DNA of 64,000 nucleotides from the NCBI GenBank assembly GCA_015680685.1, contig MNCI01017655.1:218938-282937 (forward strand), read 5' to 3'. The DNA comes from Gnetum montanum (Eukaryota > Streptophyta > Gnetopsida > Gnetales > Gnetaceae). Made by a program: the position numbers and the translations under genes. The notes beneath the pieces were generated by a model. It had not been told where the DNA came from, made no database searches, and worked only from the letters and a program-made list of their open reading frames with translations. This document shows positions 46,160 to 57,716 of this stretch, piece by piece. Each line of letters opens with the position of its first letter. Positions within the stretch are counted from its first letter, which is position 1.

Positions 46160-48952
46160 TTGAGCACTTATTTGACTTGGGCTAATGCATTCACGAAGTC
46201 TTTGCCATATGCCATGCTATTGCTAGCCTTAACTTCTTCTAGGTGGACGAAGAGATGGATCTCTTGTGGAGGCAACTTAGGCTTTGTTTGTCTAGTTTGT
46301 TTAAGGGCCTCAGTGCTCCCTTGCGATTTGCTCATCATGGCCTCTTTAGTTGTTTTGGCCATGGGAACTATAAATATGGGAACTAGTTTTGGCAAACCCA
46401 ATGCTCTTTGGTCTCAATGTTGCCTAACTATTTTATCTACAAGATGTTCATTAGGTCTTTTGTGTTGCCACCTAGGGGGCTTGCTAGTGTGAGGTTTCCC
46501 TTAAAAAGGAAGGAACTGATGCATTGGCCACTACTAAGTTTGGGGCAAGTGAGGGGTTGGCATGCTATGGCACTCAGATAATGAAGGGTGGCTGAACTGT
46601 GGTTGTTGATGCAACTTACAAGGGAACCCTAACAAAAAAGGGCATAAGGGGGCCTTAAACCCATGGGGGCCAAGGGCACCCTTGCACTACCAAAGGGCAC
46701 CTAGACCATGAATGGTTGCTGCACTAGTTTTGGGTTGTCATCAACACTAATAGTGTTTATGACATAGCCAGTGTCATCTACATTTAGAAGGTCATTGTAC
46801 ACCCTCATAGACTAGTTTTGAGGCCTAACCAAGTTAGAAGTGTCAAGTACCAACTCACCTCTATTGATCATTCTTTGTAGATCATCTTGCAAGGCTATGC
46901 AAAAATCAATGTTATGGTTACGCAACTGGTGGTAGTGGCAAAATCAGTCCAACCTAAAATGCCTCAGGATTGGGGGCTCATTTGATGCTATCAACGTAGG
47001 ATTCCTTAGCAACTTACAATATCTATTAGGTTTCTTGCAAGAATCCTCAGACATTTGCTTGTACTAAATGCATCTAGCTTTAACAATTGATCTAATAGCT
47101 CTGAATCTTTTAATGACAACAAGGTGTACTTAGAGCAATCCTTGCACTAAAAGTTAGGCCTTGGAACAGCTTGCACTATGGCCATCAAGGATGTAGGCTG
47201 GTTGGTTGCCTTAGTGCTAGGGTTGGTGGCTTTTTTGTTAGCCAAGGCTCTAGGCTACCTAGCCATTGGTCTTGGGTTGGTTGCTTTGGCCTCTTTGGCC
47301 ATAGTTGCCACTATTGCATTCTACTTTCCCTTATCCTTGTCCCTCCTTGCATGCTAGGTTTTGTAGGCCACATAGGCTAAGTCCCTGCTAGCTTCTGCCG
47401 CATCTTGTATGCTCTTAGTTTGGGCAAAGGCTTGGCTTAGGGATTGTGGGCCTAAGTAATACATTTTTGACTTTATCAAGTCATTAATTGCACCTTTAAA
47501 AATGGCCAAGAGATGTGCTTTGGCTATTGGCTCTTGTATTTCATTTAGCGAGGCACTCCAACACTGAATGAACTTTTGCACAAGCTCTAGGTGACCCTGC
47601 TTCACTTGCATTAGTTATTCTAAGGTGGTCCCTAGCTTCAAGTTGTATTTGAAGTGCATCATGAATTGGCCCAAGAGGTCCTCCAAAGAGGATATGGAGC
47701 TTCTAGGTAGTGCATGGTACCAATGTAACACTTTGTCAATGAGTGACATGGCAAACACACATATGATGGCATGCAACCATGCTTACAATAGTAAACACTT
47801 TAACCTAAATGTGACCACATGTGCATTAGGGTTCCCCTCACCATTAAATTTTCTGAATTAGGGTAATGGGACCCCAACTCTAAGAGTTAAAAGAGAGACC
47901 ACAAGACTTATAGGGTCATCTTGGTAGAAGTCCATCACTTTGACAATTTCAGAAGAGGCAACTTTGAGTCACTTCACCTTTTCTGTCAAGCTTTTGATCA
48001 TCTAGAACACCTAGTCTAAGTTTTAAGACATTCTAGCTAGTTGTACTAGTTGTGTGATTTGCTATTGAACCAACTATGTGGTCCATGGCCTAGTTGTGGG
48101 TTGCAGAATCACATAATGCGCTTGATGCATGGGCTATGCTATAAGGACAACGATCGGGGTAAGTAACACATACATGGGTTGGGCTAGCACCAAGCGTGTC
48201 AATGAAATAGGTAAGATGTAAGATGGCTGATTTGCTTGGGGCTTGGAGATGGGCCCTATGTGAATGCATGGTTGAGCTGATCTGGTTGTTATGGGCAGTG
48301 ATGGCTGAATGGGTGACAATGATGCCATGAAGGGCAAGCTAAAGGAAGCTACTACATCATAATGTGTATGTTGTATCTAATGTATCGCTATCACAGGCAT
48401 TGACCTAGGCTTAGTAAAGTAGGAAGGTGATGTGGGTGCTATGATTGCCTTAAGGAGAACAAGTGAACAAGATTGCAGAAGAGCTAGACTAGGGATCACT
48501 CATTGGAAGATGGTGTGGAAAGAGCCCTCATTCTTGGAGCAAGCTTCGAACTCATCCTCTTCTTCTCATAGGGGCTCCTCACGGTCTATTCCTACATCGC
48601 GCTCACCTACTCAAATGAGCTGGGCTAACATCCAAAAATGGGGTTCTGTGAGTGGGATGATATTGAGTGAGAAGGGGATATACCCCTATTCATTTTGATA
48701 GATTAGTTTGTAGCTTCATTTTGCTTCCATGTCTAAGTGATCCACAGATTACCTTGCTTGAATCTTTGTGCATATAAAGTTGTATTGCTCATTGCTTAGC
48801 ATGGCATACTCTAGGTCTTGACCATGTAGCCTAAGAAATTACCTTGGCTCCACCATTATAGAATTCCTAGGGTTGTCAATCCTAGTCTCTTGTTGGATGG
48901 GCAAGATGGTGAGTGTGCTTGGGATTGACATTGAAGGTTGTTTTGGGTTCAT
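46160..48952 (-). pseudogene. gag relic of element G
   Basis: Start proposed at the Met at 48,952 (MNPKQPSMSIP). The Ty3-type capsid core is readable at about 47,860-47,350 on minus: KFNGEGNPNAHVVTF, CVFAMSLIDKVLHWYHAL, FMMHFKYNLKLGTTLE, LMQVKQGHLELVQKFIQCW and the block IKSKMYYLGPQSLSQAF. It is Pro/Thr-rich before and after. Many stops, often at Gln codons. Protease follows. Confidence 0.65.
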
Positions 48953-49004
48953 GGATGCAAATTAAGTTGTAAGAGGGGACTGCAAGGATTACTAATCATG
49001 AAAT

Positions 49005-49375
49005 ACTACAAGCACCACTAACTACACTAACTATGCTCTCTACATCATAGAGCTAACTATGCTCTCTATGCCAAAAAGTTGACTACGCTCTCTACGCTAG
49101 AGCTAACTACGATCTCTACACTAGAAAGCTGACTATGCTCTCTACACTAGAGAGCTAACTATGCTCTCTATGCCAAAAAGCTGACTACACTCTCTACGCT
49201 AGAGCTGACTATGCTCTTTACATTAGAAAGTTGACTATGCTCTCTACGGTAGAGACAACTATGCTATTTATGCCAGAAAGCTAAGTATGCTCTCTACGCT
49301 AGAGAGCTAACTATGCTCTCTACACCATAAAGCTTACTACGTTCCCTATGCTGGAGACAACTATGCTCCAACTGA
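49005..49375 (-). repeat. Leader tandem array of the GCTCTCTACG motif in G
   Basis: About 14 half-units of 24-27 bp (ctaactatgctctctacg-like, alternating with aaaagttgac/tagagagc) in the leader between gag and the E insertion. The core is the same as in the LTR hairpin arrays, but without the A-rich spacer block. Confidence 0.75.
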
Positions 49376-49487
49376 AAGTGTTAAGAATTGGAAAGATAGT
49401 GCATATGTATGCTTTGGGTTGCTATGCGGGGTTTCGGGGGAACCAACTATGGGGTCTAATCTACATCAACCGGTTAGTAGCCAATGC

Positions 49488-49492
49488 CTACG
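49488..49492. repeat. Left target-site duplication of element E (CTACG)
   Basis: CTACG here and CTATG at 56,613-56,617 flank E; one C-to-T difference at a CpG. Confidence 0.75.
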
Positions 49493-50350
49493 TGATGGGA
49501 CGCGATATCGCATGGGCCGTGATATCGCATCCTCACTGGGATTTCACGTACGTGATGTATCATACATGATACCATGTCTTTCCCATGATATCGCGTACGC
49601 GATATCGTAGTCCGCCACCATTTCTATAAATAAGAAGTGACTCTCCCTTGTTTTGCCATCTAGATCTAGACCCTTAGCAAAACTCTGGTAGTTTTACCTC
49701 TCCAGAGAGAATAATTTCCATGTGCCCATAGTAGGGGCTCCAAAGTGAATGGATCTTTATTCGAGAAAATATTGTACCTGAGCACAAGTTTGTGTACGGT
49801 AATAAAGACGAACTGTTGGATAAACCTTGTAGTGCATGGACTAAGCTAAATAGGACTTTAATTACTATTATTTATTGTTCATCATTAAATGCTTTATTAG
49901 TTAATTAATCTCTCTCAACCCTCAACACTCCTAAGTGCATTCAGTACTACTGCTTCGAGCAAGTGCGTTACGCTTGGTAATCCCAGCAACGAATAGCGTT
50001 TGGTAATCCCAAAAGGTTGCATCGGCTCAAGGTGTGAACAGTAAGTGGGAACGGATACTGATGCTAGGTTAATTAAGGCTTAGTTAATTAGTTAAAATTA
50101 GTTAATTAGTCTCTTCACCTTTTCCCTCCTAGCATAGGTGATAAAACATAAAAGATATAAAAATCACATACCTCAGACTTACTTAACCATACAACCATGA
50201 CAAATACAAGTAAGTCTGGGAAGACAACGAATGATTAACCTTAAGTGTTCCATAAGGCATGTAGGCACTTAGTCTACAGAGTTTGACCAAATCACATGTG
50301 TAATGCTCGTATTCGTATGGTTGAGTGTAGGGGTACCTTGCCACTCATCA
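49493..50350 (+). repeat. 5' LTR of element E
   Basis: 858 bp. U3 start with repeated GATATC motifs (49,505-49,612), TATA box TATAAATA at 49,625-49,632, AATAAAGA near 49,801, ends CATCA. Very similar to the 3' LTR throughout. Confidence 0.9.
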
Positions 50351-50351
50351 T

Positions 50352-50369
50352 TGGCGTCGTTGCCAGGGA
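50352..50369 (+). promoter_or_regulatory. Primer-binding site of E
   Basis: TGGCGTCGTTGCCAGGGA, two transitions away from the plant tRNA-Asp complement. Confidence 0.9.
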
Positions 50370-50496
50370 CTAAGTTGTTTATGTGCTAAGTAGAACATAG
50401 GAAATCATCCACATCATTGGGAAGCTAAAACAAACCCTTAGGATTAATTAAACAAAAAATTATATAATGGTTAATCACCACACCAAATAAGACACA

Positions 50497-52430
50497 ATGT
50501 CTTCTTCTTCTCATAAAAGCACTTCACCACCTAGGGATCACACAAGAGACCGTCGACAGTCTAACACACATAACCCAGATCCACCAATTCCTCAAGAGTA
50601 TCGGGTAGTGTATACTCATCACAATGAGTATATACCCGATTTTAATTTTATCCTCCATTAGGATGAACAACTGTGTTGGCAAGATTTGCAAGGTAACATA
50701 GTGTTACCCCCAGATCGAGCAGTCCCTAACATGCTCCTTTGTGCTCTTGCACAGATAGACATCACGCAGCTATACATTGAATATGTTGTAGAAGATTATG
50801 ACACAAGGGACTACCATCCCACAGAAGCACAACGTCAATGGGACTTGTGGCAGGAGAGTTGCCACACATCGTTGAAGGGCAAAGGCCCCTGTAATGCTTC
50901 TCCCATAATAAGAGAAATTAAGGGTGGTTAACCTATCTCAATAGGTTCTCCATGAAATGATGTTCCCCCTCCTAATGATAGTGAGGAGATGGGGTATCAG
51001 AACCTATGCTCCATAATACACAACCTTAATTCTGATTCCCACAAACACCAAGTGTTCACTGAGGGAACACAAACACATGACAAAAGTGGGAAATCTAATC
51101 GTCATCACCATCAAGGCCGTAGCCACCGAAGAGAAGGTAAGAAACATCATCATGGCGATGGTTCCCCTTCTTCTTTCCCTTCATCACATCATTCACCCTC
51201 TCCTTCCACATCAGGATGCAGTCACAAAGAGCACAATGGTGAGGATAAGGATAAGAAAAATGAGAGACCTCGACAAGAGAGTCGAGAGCGAGGACGAGGG
51301 CATTCTAGAGAGTCAAGGAATATAAGGGCAAGTAGCAAACCACGTAGGCATCATAGACGTCATGGGAGAGATGATCATGATGAACCCCTACTAGCAACCT
51401 GAAGTATGTTAGACATTACGGAGTCTGTGAGAATACCTACAAGGCACCAAAAAGATAGCTGGATCAAGAGACTAGACATGAATAATATCTCATGCTTCGA
51501 AGGGGGATACAATGCTGATCCATAGAACCACTTACAAGCATTTCATGATGCCTGCACCTTGCAGAACATTGAGAACAAGTGGTAGAAGTTAAAGTTGTTT
51601 CCTAGGACACTCATAAAAGAAGTGGAAAGCTGGTACCGTTCCTTAGAACCGGAAACCATTAGGAGGTGGAGTACAATGCTAGAATTTTTTAACAATAAAC
51701 ACCAAATATACTCCAGAGTGTCCAACTTGCATAAGCAGATCCAAGGATGGAAGTAGGGTACTCATGAACCCTTGGATGCTACCATGGGCCGATATTATGC
51801 ATTATTACATTGTTGCCCGGGCCATGGTTACGCACAACGGGATCAACTCCGACATCCCATAGATGGGCTAAGACACGAAACTAGGAGAACCCTTGGGACA
51901 TATGCCCAAGGGAGATTATCAAAACTTAGATCCCATGAAGTTCATAGATTGTTGGAGCAAGTAGCTAAGGAAGAAGGGGAGCTACGGAAAAGAGAAAGCG
52001 CAGAAGAATACAATAGCGATCCTTCCCTCCGAAAGAGGGGAGTGAGATTCTATGATGAAGAGGATGAGTCATCACTCGAAGAGTTGGTGAACAGAAAAAC
52101 CTTGCCACTTCAAAAATTAACAATAGAAGTATCGGCTAAGGTAGATGAAATATGGAGCTCCTTAGATAGTAAAATTGAAACTGTCCTAAATATCGTAGAG
52201 GAGTCTAAGGAGGAATGAAGTAGTGACCATGATAAGAAAAAGCAGAGAGATTTAGACCATGCACATAACAAGGGTGAGGGAAAAATGACTATCACCGATG
52301 AGGCTATGGATTCTGACACGGACAATGATGGTGGATGTGAGAGCTGCCAATATAACCATCCTAAAGGATGTTGCCCAATAATCTCACATCTGCAAGAATC
52401 CAGGGTGTATGCACTCAACCCAAGCACCTC
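50497..52430 (+). pseudogene. gag relic of element E
   Basis: Start at ATG 50,497 (MSSSSHKSTSPPRDHTRD). One frame stays readable to about 52,430 with roughly seven stops, mostly TAG or TGA. N-terminal region with NIVLPPDRAVPNMLLCAL, a His/Ser/Arg-rich part (50,989-51,402), core with FEGGYNADP, WYRSLEPETIRRWSTML and VAKEEGELRKRESAEEY, then C-x2-C-x3-H-x3-C-C (CESCQYNHPKGCC, about 52,339-52,377), an unusual zinc knuckle. The same frame and some of the same stops occur in B. Confidence 0.85.
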
Positions 52431-52439
52431 GAAGGTTAC

Positions 52440-53780
52440 CTTATCCCCAAGGTAACCCAAGGCAGTTCCACCAACCATTAACATATTATCCATGTGGAAC
52501 CCCGCCATAACCTATCGGGCAACACCAACAGTGACAACAACCACAGTCATGGGGGATGCCACCGCCTAGGCAACAATACCCTTACTAGCAACCACACCCA
52601 TATGGCTACTACGTGCAGCAGCCAGTTTCTCCAAGTGACTCTATGGGTCACGCAACCCCACAATATCACTACCAAGTTTGGGAGTATTTTAGGACTCCTT
52701 CTCCTCCAGGAGACATACCATATACATACCACCCTCCGAATCCATCCGCATCTCTTACGCCAGTAGTTCCACTACCACCCACTCCAACGATGCAAGGGAA
52801 ACTCCCCACTCAACCACAACAACATAATGCTATGAGAGCCGTAAACCTTCAACCCACTACTAGTTCTGACAACTGTACAAAGAAAAGACCTTTCTTCAAA
52901 TCCAAGAGCCCAAACAAGCTCTCACAACCACAAGCGGTTGAGTCTATGACCACTCCTCCAACAAATAAGGCTTTAGAGCTCCCTTCAAACCAACAATAGG
53001 GCTCAACGCATACGGTTATGTTAACACATATCGTTACTAAATAGATCAAGGTGGGCCACCTTTCCAAGAAATTCTCTAATCCTGGAAGCCCCCTACTTTA
53101 TCTCCTAGTTGCTAAGAATGAACCTCATAAGGCTCTTCTTGACTCAGGTTCCGGAGTCAACCTAATCTCACAAGAAATGTATAAAGCTTGGAACCTGCCT
53201 CCACTTAAGAAGAGCAATATTCAACTAGAGCTATCTGACCAGTCCATCACCATTCCCTTGGGATTGGTGGAGGACATCATTACCACTATGTGTGGTTGGT
53301 CATACCCAACTGATTTCCTGGTGATAGAAGTCAACAGTAGTAAAGGGGACTTCCTAATTATAATGGGGAGGGCATGGCTCAGCACCATCAACACGTGCCA
53401 AGGGATCCGTAATCTTTCCTTGGAAATATCTAAGAAAAAAATTTATGGAAAGATCAAGAAGAAGAAAGCTCCATGCATCACATATATTGACTCAGAGGGT
53501 GATGACATGAAGGAATGCTTAGCATTTCCTGCATGTAAGCAGTGTGCACCAGAGGATAACATACAAAGGTGCCTGTATGAAGCAACCACATGACAAGAGA
53601 ACACCCAATGGTTGACAGCTGATCAAGAGAGCAGCCCACCAACATGCATGGAACAAACTGGGGAAACAACTCACGCCCACAACGAAGGCATAGATACATT
53701 GGAGCATGAGCATCGCCGACTTTCACCCCTTAACCTGAAAACATCAATCGGGAGCAGTTGGATACTTCTAAAAAATTCAA
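52440..53780 (+). pseudogene. gag tail, protease and linker relic of element E
   Basis: After a frame change, a Pro/Gln/Tyr-rich tail (52,440-52,999) leads to protease: LLDSGSGVNLISQEMYKAW (about 53,130-53,190), TMCGWSYPTDF and IIMGRAWLST (about 53,360). 53,051-53,593 is free of stops. The linker (MEQTGETTHAHNEGID...) is cut near 53,780, where similarity jumps to the 3' spacer. Confidence 0.85.
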
Positions 53781-55764
53781 ATAGGCATTCATTCTTTCGA
53801 ATCTCTCCCTTTCCATTCAGTCATGGGGGAGATGGCCACCTCTATTGATTAATTGGGGTGCTCAGTTCTTTTTAAGTTTTTGTTTTACACATTTTTGTTT
53901 TACACGTTTTTGTTTTGCACATTTTTGTTTTACAAATTTCTTTAACTTTTCTTATTTTTTGTTTTACAACATCCTTTATACCTTTTTCATTTCTTTGTGT
54001 ACATGTGTGTGTGTGGTATCCATTTCATTAAAGTTTGTCATTTAATAACTGCTATTAATGATGGTATGAACTGTTTCTACTAATTGCTAATGTTTGGCTT
54101 TTACCTTTAAGATTGTGATGTTGATACTAAGGTATGGTTCTTTTGATATGATAGGCAATGAGTCCACTTCATCCATACATCCACAAATTTCTATGGTCTC
54201 TCTTGGCTTGGAAATGTATAGTCTCTTTCTCAATAATAAGAACTATCAACAAATCGGTGACTAGGTATTTCTCAAACTAAGGAAGGACTCAAGGATTGAA
54301 AAGGGTGTGACTTCAAGGGAACTTGATGCATTTATGTTGGCCATTCTCTTGGGTGCTTGGATGTTTTCTTCTTAAGTTTTCCTACTATTCCGACATTGCC
54401 ACATTATTGGCAAGCTAAGTTAATAAAAATAAAAAATTCTTTGCATGGTGTGGTTCTCACGTATAAACACATAAAAAAAAGAGAGAAAAGTGAGAATTCA
54501 AAGCACACCCCTTAGATGCAATAATCATTTAGGCTACAAGCACTGGTTATGGAACTCAAAATAAAAATGTTCCCTCTAACTAGGACCTTTTCTTGCTTCC
54601 TATTTTATCTTTCGCTTCGTCGGAGTGTTGGTGACTCTTTGGTGGAGACATTCTTGTTACTTCAAGAGGATGGGTCAGTTGAATGTATTAATGCAAAGTC
54701 ACTGGATGTGGTTTGTTGAGGCCAAACTTGGAATGGGATCTACTAAGTCACATTAAGCATTAAAATACACAAGGGGTTGTACACCACCTTGTTCTTGATA
54801 TTCCATTCCATTCTTTTCTTTCCATCATTCTTTCTCCATTTACCACCTCATTACTAGTTGTATCAGTAGTTCATATTTTGGTTGATGCATTATTCTATTT
54901 TTGGTAAATTCTTGTGGTTAAAACTTTAACTCTTGTTCCAAATGACATTCCTAGAGCCCACGGACTCTTCAAATGTGGATTTGTCAAGGCATTAAGGGCA
55001 TGAGCCTACTTTGGGGAGGACCCACTAGCATTCCTATTTGGTGCACTAGTTAACTTCTTTCCCTTAACATTTTTGCAATCCACCCTATTTTGTTCATTTC
55101 CATCTTGACATCTATTTCATCGACGTTATAGTTTTCTCTTGTTCTCCATCTTTCTTGTTCTTTTTCTTTCTCCATTCTATCGCTACCAGAGGTTTGCTCT
55201 TAGTCATGGGGGTCCAGACCCAATTTTTTCGATTTTCTCCTAACCCCTACACCTTCGGTAGTCACCATGAATATATCTCTAGACCCGTATCAGCCATACC
55301 ACAACTTAGCCAATGGACCTTTCACCGAAGCAAGGTATCCACTACATCGTGATTCATTTACCCTTACTAATATAAAGACTATGATGTGTGTGCAGATGGA
55401 AATCATACAACAACGGATTAGATCTGGAGGGAACACTTGGAATGGATCGGTGCTAAAACAGCTATGCAAGGAACGAGATGGATGGCGCGCTTATGGATGG
55501 ACAACAAAAGGCATAATCTTGGCGTTGGTAGCAGCAAAACTTCTTTCTCTCTCTCTCTTTCTCAACTACCAAATAAGGCCTGATGTCAAATGTATAAAGT
55601 GTTCACTCTTGTTGTCGTGAACACCAATTTTGTCACGTTCTATAATGATGATCCGTTCACATGTTGTCCCATTCACCATTAGTTCCATTCAAGTTAATAA
55701 TCCCATACCTTTCCAATATTTTGTAAGGAACTCAAGGATGAGTTTTTATTTAGTCATGGGGGTA
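53781..55764 (+). other. 3' spacer and polypurine tract of element E
   Basis: Non-coding. CATTCAGTCATGGGGGAG near 53,815-53,832, four TTTTGTTTTACACA-like repeats (53,874-53,945), a short (TG)n, a CATGGGGGTCC run at 55,205 and the polypurine tract ATGGGGGTA at 55,756-55,764. Confidence 0.75.
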
Positions 55765-56612
55765 TGATGGGATGTGATATCGCATGCGCCACGATATCGA
55801 GTCCTCATTGCAATATCGTGTTTCCCGCGATATCGCGTCTTTCCCACAATATCGTGTACGCGATATCGCAGTCCATCACCATTTCTATAAATAAGAAGTG
55901 ACTCTCCCTTATTTCACCATCTAGATCTAGACCCTTAGTGAAACTCTGGCAGTTTTACCTCTCCAGAGATAGAATAATTTCCATGTGCCCACAGTAGGAG
56001 CTCCAAAGTGAATGGATCTTTATTCGAGCAAATTTTGTACCTGAGCACAAGTTTGTGTACGACAATAAAGACAAACTATTGGATAAACCTTGCAGTGCAT
56101 GGACTAAGCTAAATAGGACTTTAATTACTATTATTTATTGTTCATCGTTAAATGCTTTATTAGTTAATTAATCTCTCTTAACCCTCAACACTCCTAAGTG
56201 CATTCAGTACGACCGCTTCGAGCACATGCGTTACGCTTGGTAATCCCAACAACAAATAGCGTTTGGTAATCCCAAAAGGTTGCATCGACTCAGGGTGTGA
56301 AAGGCAAGTGGGAACGGCACTGATGCTAGGTTTATTAAGGCTTAGTTAGTTAGTTAAAATTAGTTAATTATTCTCTTCACCTTTTCCTTCCTAGCATAGG
56401 CGATAAAACATAAAAGATATAAAAATCACATACCTCAGACTTACTTAATCATACAATTGTGACAAATACAAGTAAGTCTGGGAAGACAACAAATGATTAA
56501 CCTTAAGTGTTCCATAAGGCATGTAGGCACTTAGTCTACGGAGTTCAACTGGATCATGCGTGTAATGCTCGTATTCGTATGGTTGAGTGTAGGGGTACCT
56601 CGTCACTCATCA
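55765..56612 (+). repeat. 3' LTR of element E
   Basis: 848 bp, TGATGGGA...CATCA. Seven GATATC/CAATATCG-type palindromic motifs in the first 115 bp (55,777-55,870). TATA box 55,886-55,893. Confidence 0.9.
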
Positions 56613-56617
56613 CTATG
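56613..56617. repeat. Right target-site duplication of element E (CTATG)
   Basis: Pairs with CTACG at 49,488-49,492. Confidence 0.75.
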
Positions 56618-56756
56618 CTAGCCTAAGATCTAGCTACTGCTGTGTGCGTAGTAGGTCCACAAGGGTGTTATGGTCTACGCTGGCCCAAAGCTAGCAATTG
56701 TGATGCAAAGAGCATGTAAGACAACCACAATGAAGTCTTGGCTTGGTCTTCTAGTG

Positions 56757-57716
56757 CTATTTGGTAACCATCTAGAAGGACTTGTGAATGTGATCTTGGT
56801 TTGGTCTTCTGGTTCTATTTGAATTTGATTGTATCCATTGTAACCATCCAGAAAACTATAGTAGAAATGCCCTACAATGGTGTCTAAGACTTGGTCAACG
56901 AATGGCAATGGGAAGTGGTCTTTGAATGTTGCCATGTTGAGTAGCCTAAAGTCTATACACACCCTCCATTTACCTCCCTTTTTAGGTACAATGACTAAGG
57001 GACTAACCCATTCATTGTCAACAATGGGGTAGATGAACCCAACTTGTAGAAGCTATTCAATTTCTTTTTTAACCACTTGCTAAACCTTTGGATTTAGTCA
57101 TCTCTGTGGTTGTCATCGAGGCTTCATGGAGGGGTCAATGTAAATTCTATGTTGGCATATCCTAGGATCTATTCTGGTTAATTTGGGATATGACCAAGCA
57201 AAGGCTTTTGATCATTTGTTTACCATTTTTAGCAGACTTTCTTTTTGTTGAGGAGCGAGCTTAGCATTAATGATTACCGATTTTCTATTCTTGAGAAATG
57301 TATACTCCATATCGGTGGGCAATAGTTTTAACTCAAGGGGCTCTTGCTTGAACTCATCAGGGATTTCCAACTTCCCCCAATTGATATTTTTGATGTTAAG
57401 AATTGGAAGTTGACGATGGACTTGCTCTAATGTGTCTATGCTATCGATGTAGGCACAAGTTAAGCTCTCAGTTGGTTTCATGCATATAATTGAGTTGCTC
57501 TCTTAGTTAGCTGTTAGCCATTGGGTGCCTTCCTATCTTATGGCTACTGCATATAGGCATCTTTGTATGTTAGTTATTTGTGCATGTTGGTTGCATGTAC
57601 ACAATGTTAAACGTTATACAAACCAGGCCTTCTACATGCAGTTGCACCCTGTGTCACTGTATGCAATGCATGGAACTTTCTTCTTCTTAAGCTATTTGAT
57701 AACCATCCAGAAGGAC
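56757..57716 (-). pseudogene. Fragment H: captured Athila protease-end/linker/RT start in the leader of G
   Basis: Minus strand from about 57,680 to 56,785: the protease end (VPC..YSDTGCNCM*), linker (MKPTESLTCAYIDSIDTLEQ, 57,481-57,212) and RT start (CIDFRLLNMATFKDHF to PEDQTKITFTS, 56,962-56,785). It is closest to element A and shares its TAG codons. Both ends carry a 26-bp direct repeat (56,757-56,782 and 57,691-57,716; 24 of 26 identical) that resembles RT text with a small internal deletion. No LTR or target duplication is seen, so this is capture or template switching rather than an ordinary insertion. Confidence 0.7.

Larger units (their letters stand above)
49493..56612 (+). mobile_element. 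Element E: complete but pol-less Athila-like element (gag-protease only)
   Basis: Two LTRs (49,493-50,350 and 55,765-56,612) with target duplication CTACG/CTATG. Primer site at 50,352, gag from 50,497, protease to about 53,590. It then joins directly to the 3' spacer near 53,780: the text passes from the pre-RT linker (ATCAATCGGGAG...) into the CATTCAGTCATGGGGGAG region that in A, B and C lies after integrase. RT, RNase H and integrase (about 3 kb) are absent. Confidence 0.9.

Noticed and set aside
46121-46492. 123-aa plus-strand ORF
   Set aside because: Antisense shadow of the G gag/protease relic, with no recognisable features.
57691-57716. Primer-binding site of G (TGGTTATCAAATAGC resembling initiator-Met type)
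   Set aside because: Needs an inserted base and several mismatches, and the same text recurs at 56,757-56,782 as RT-derived sequence.
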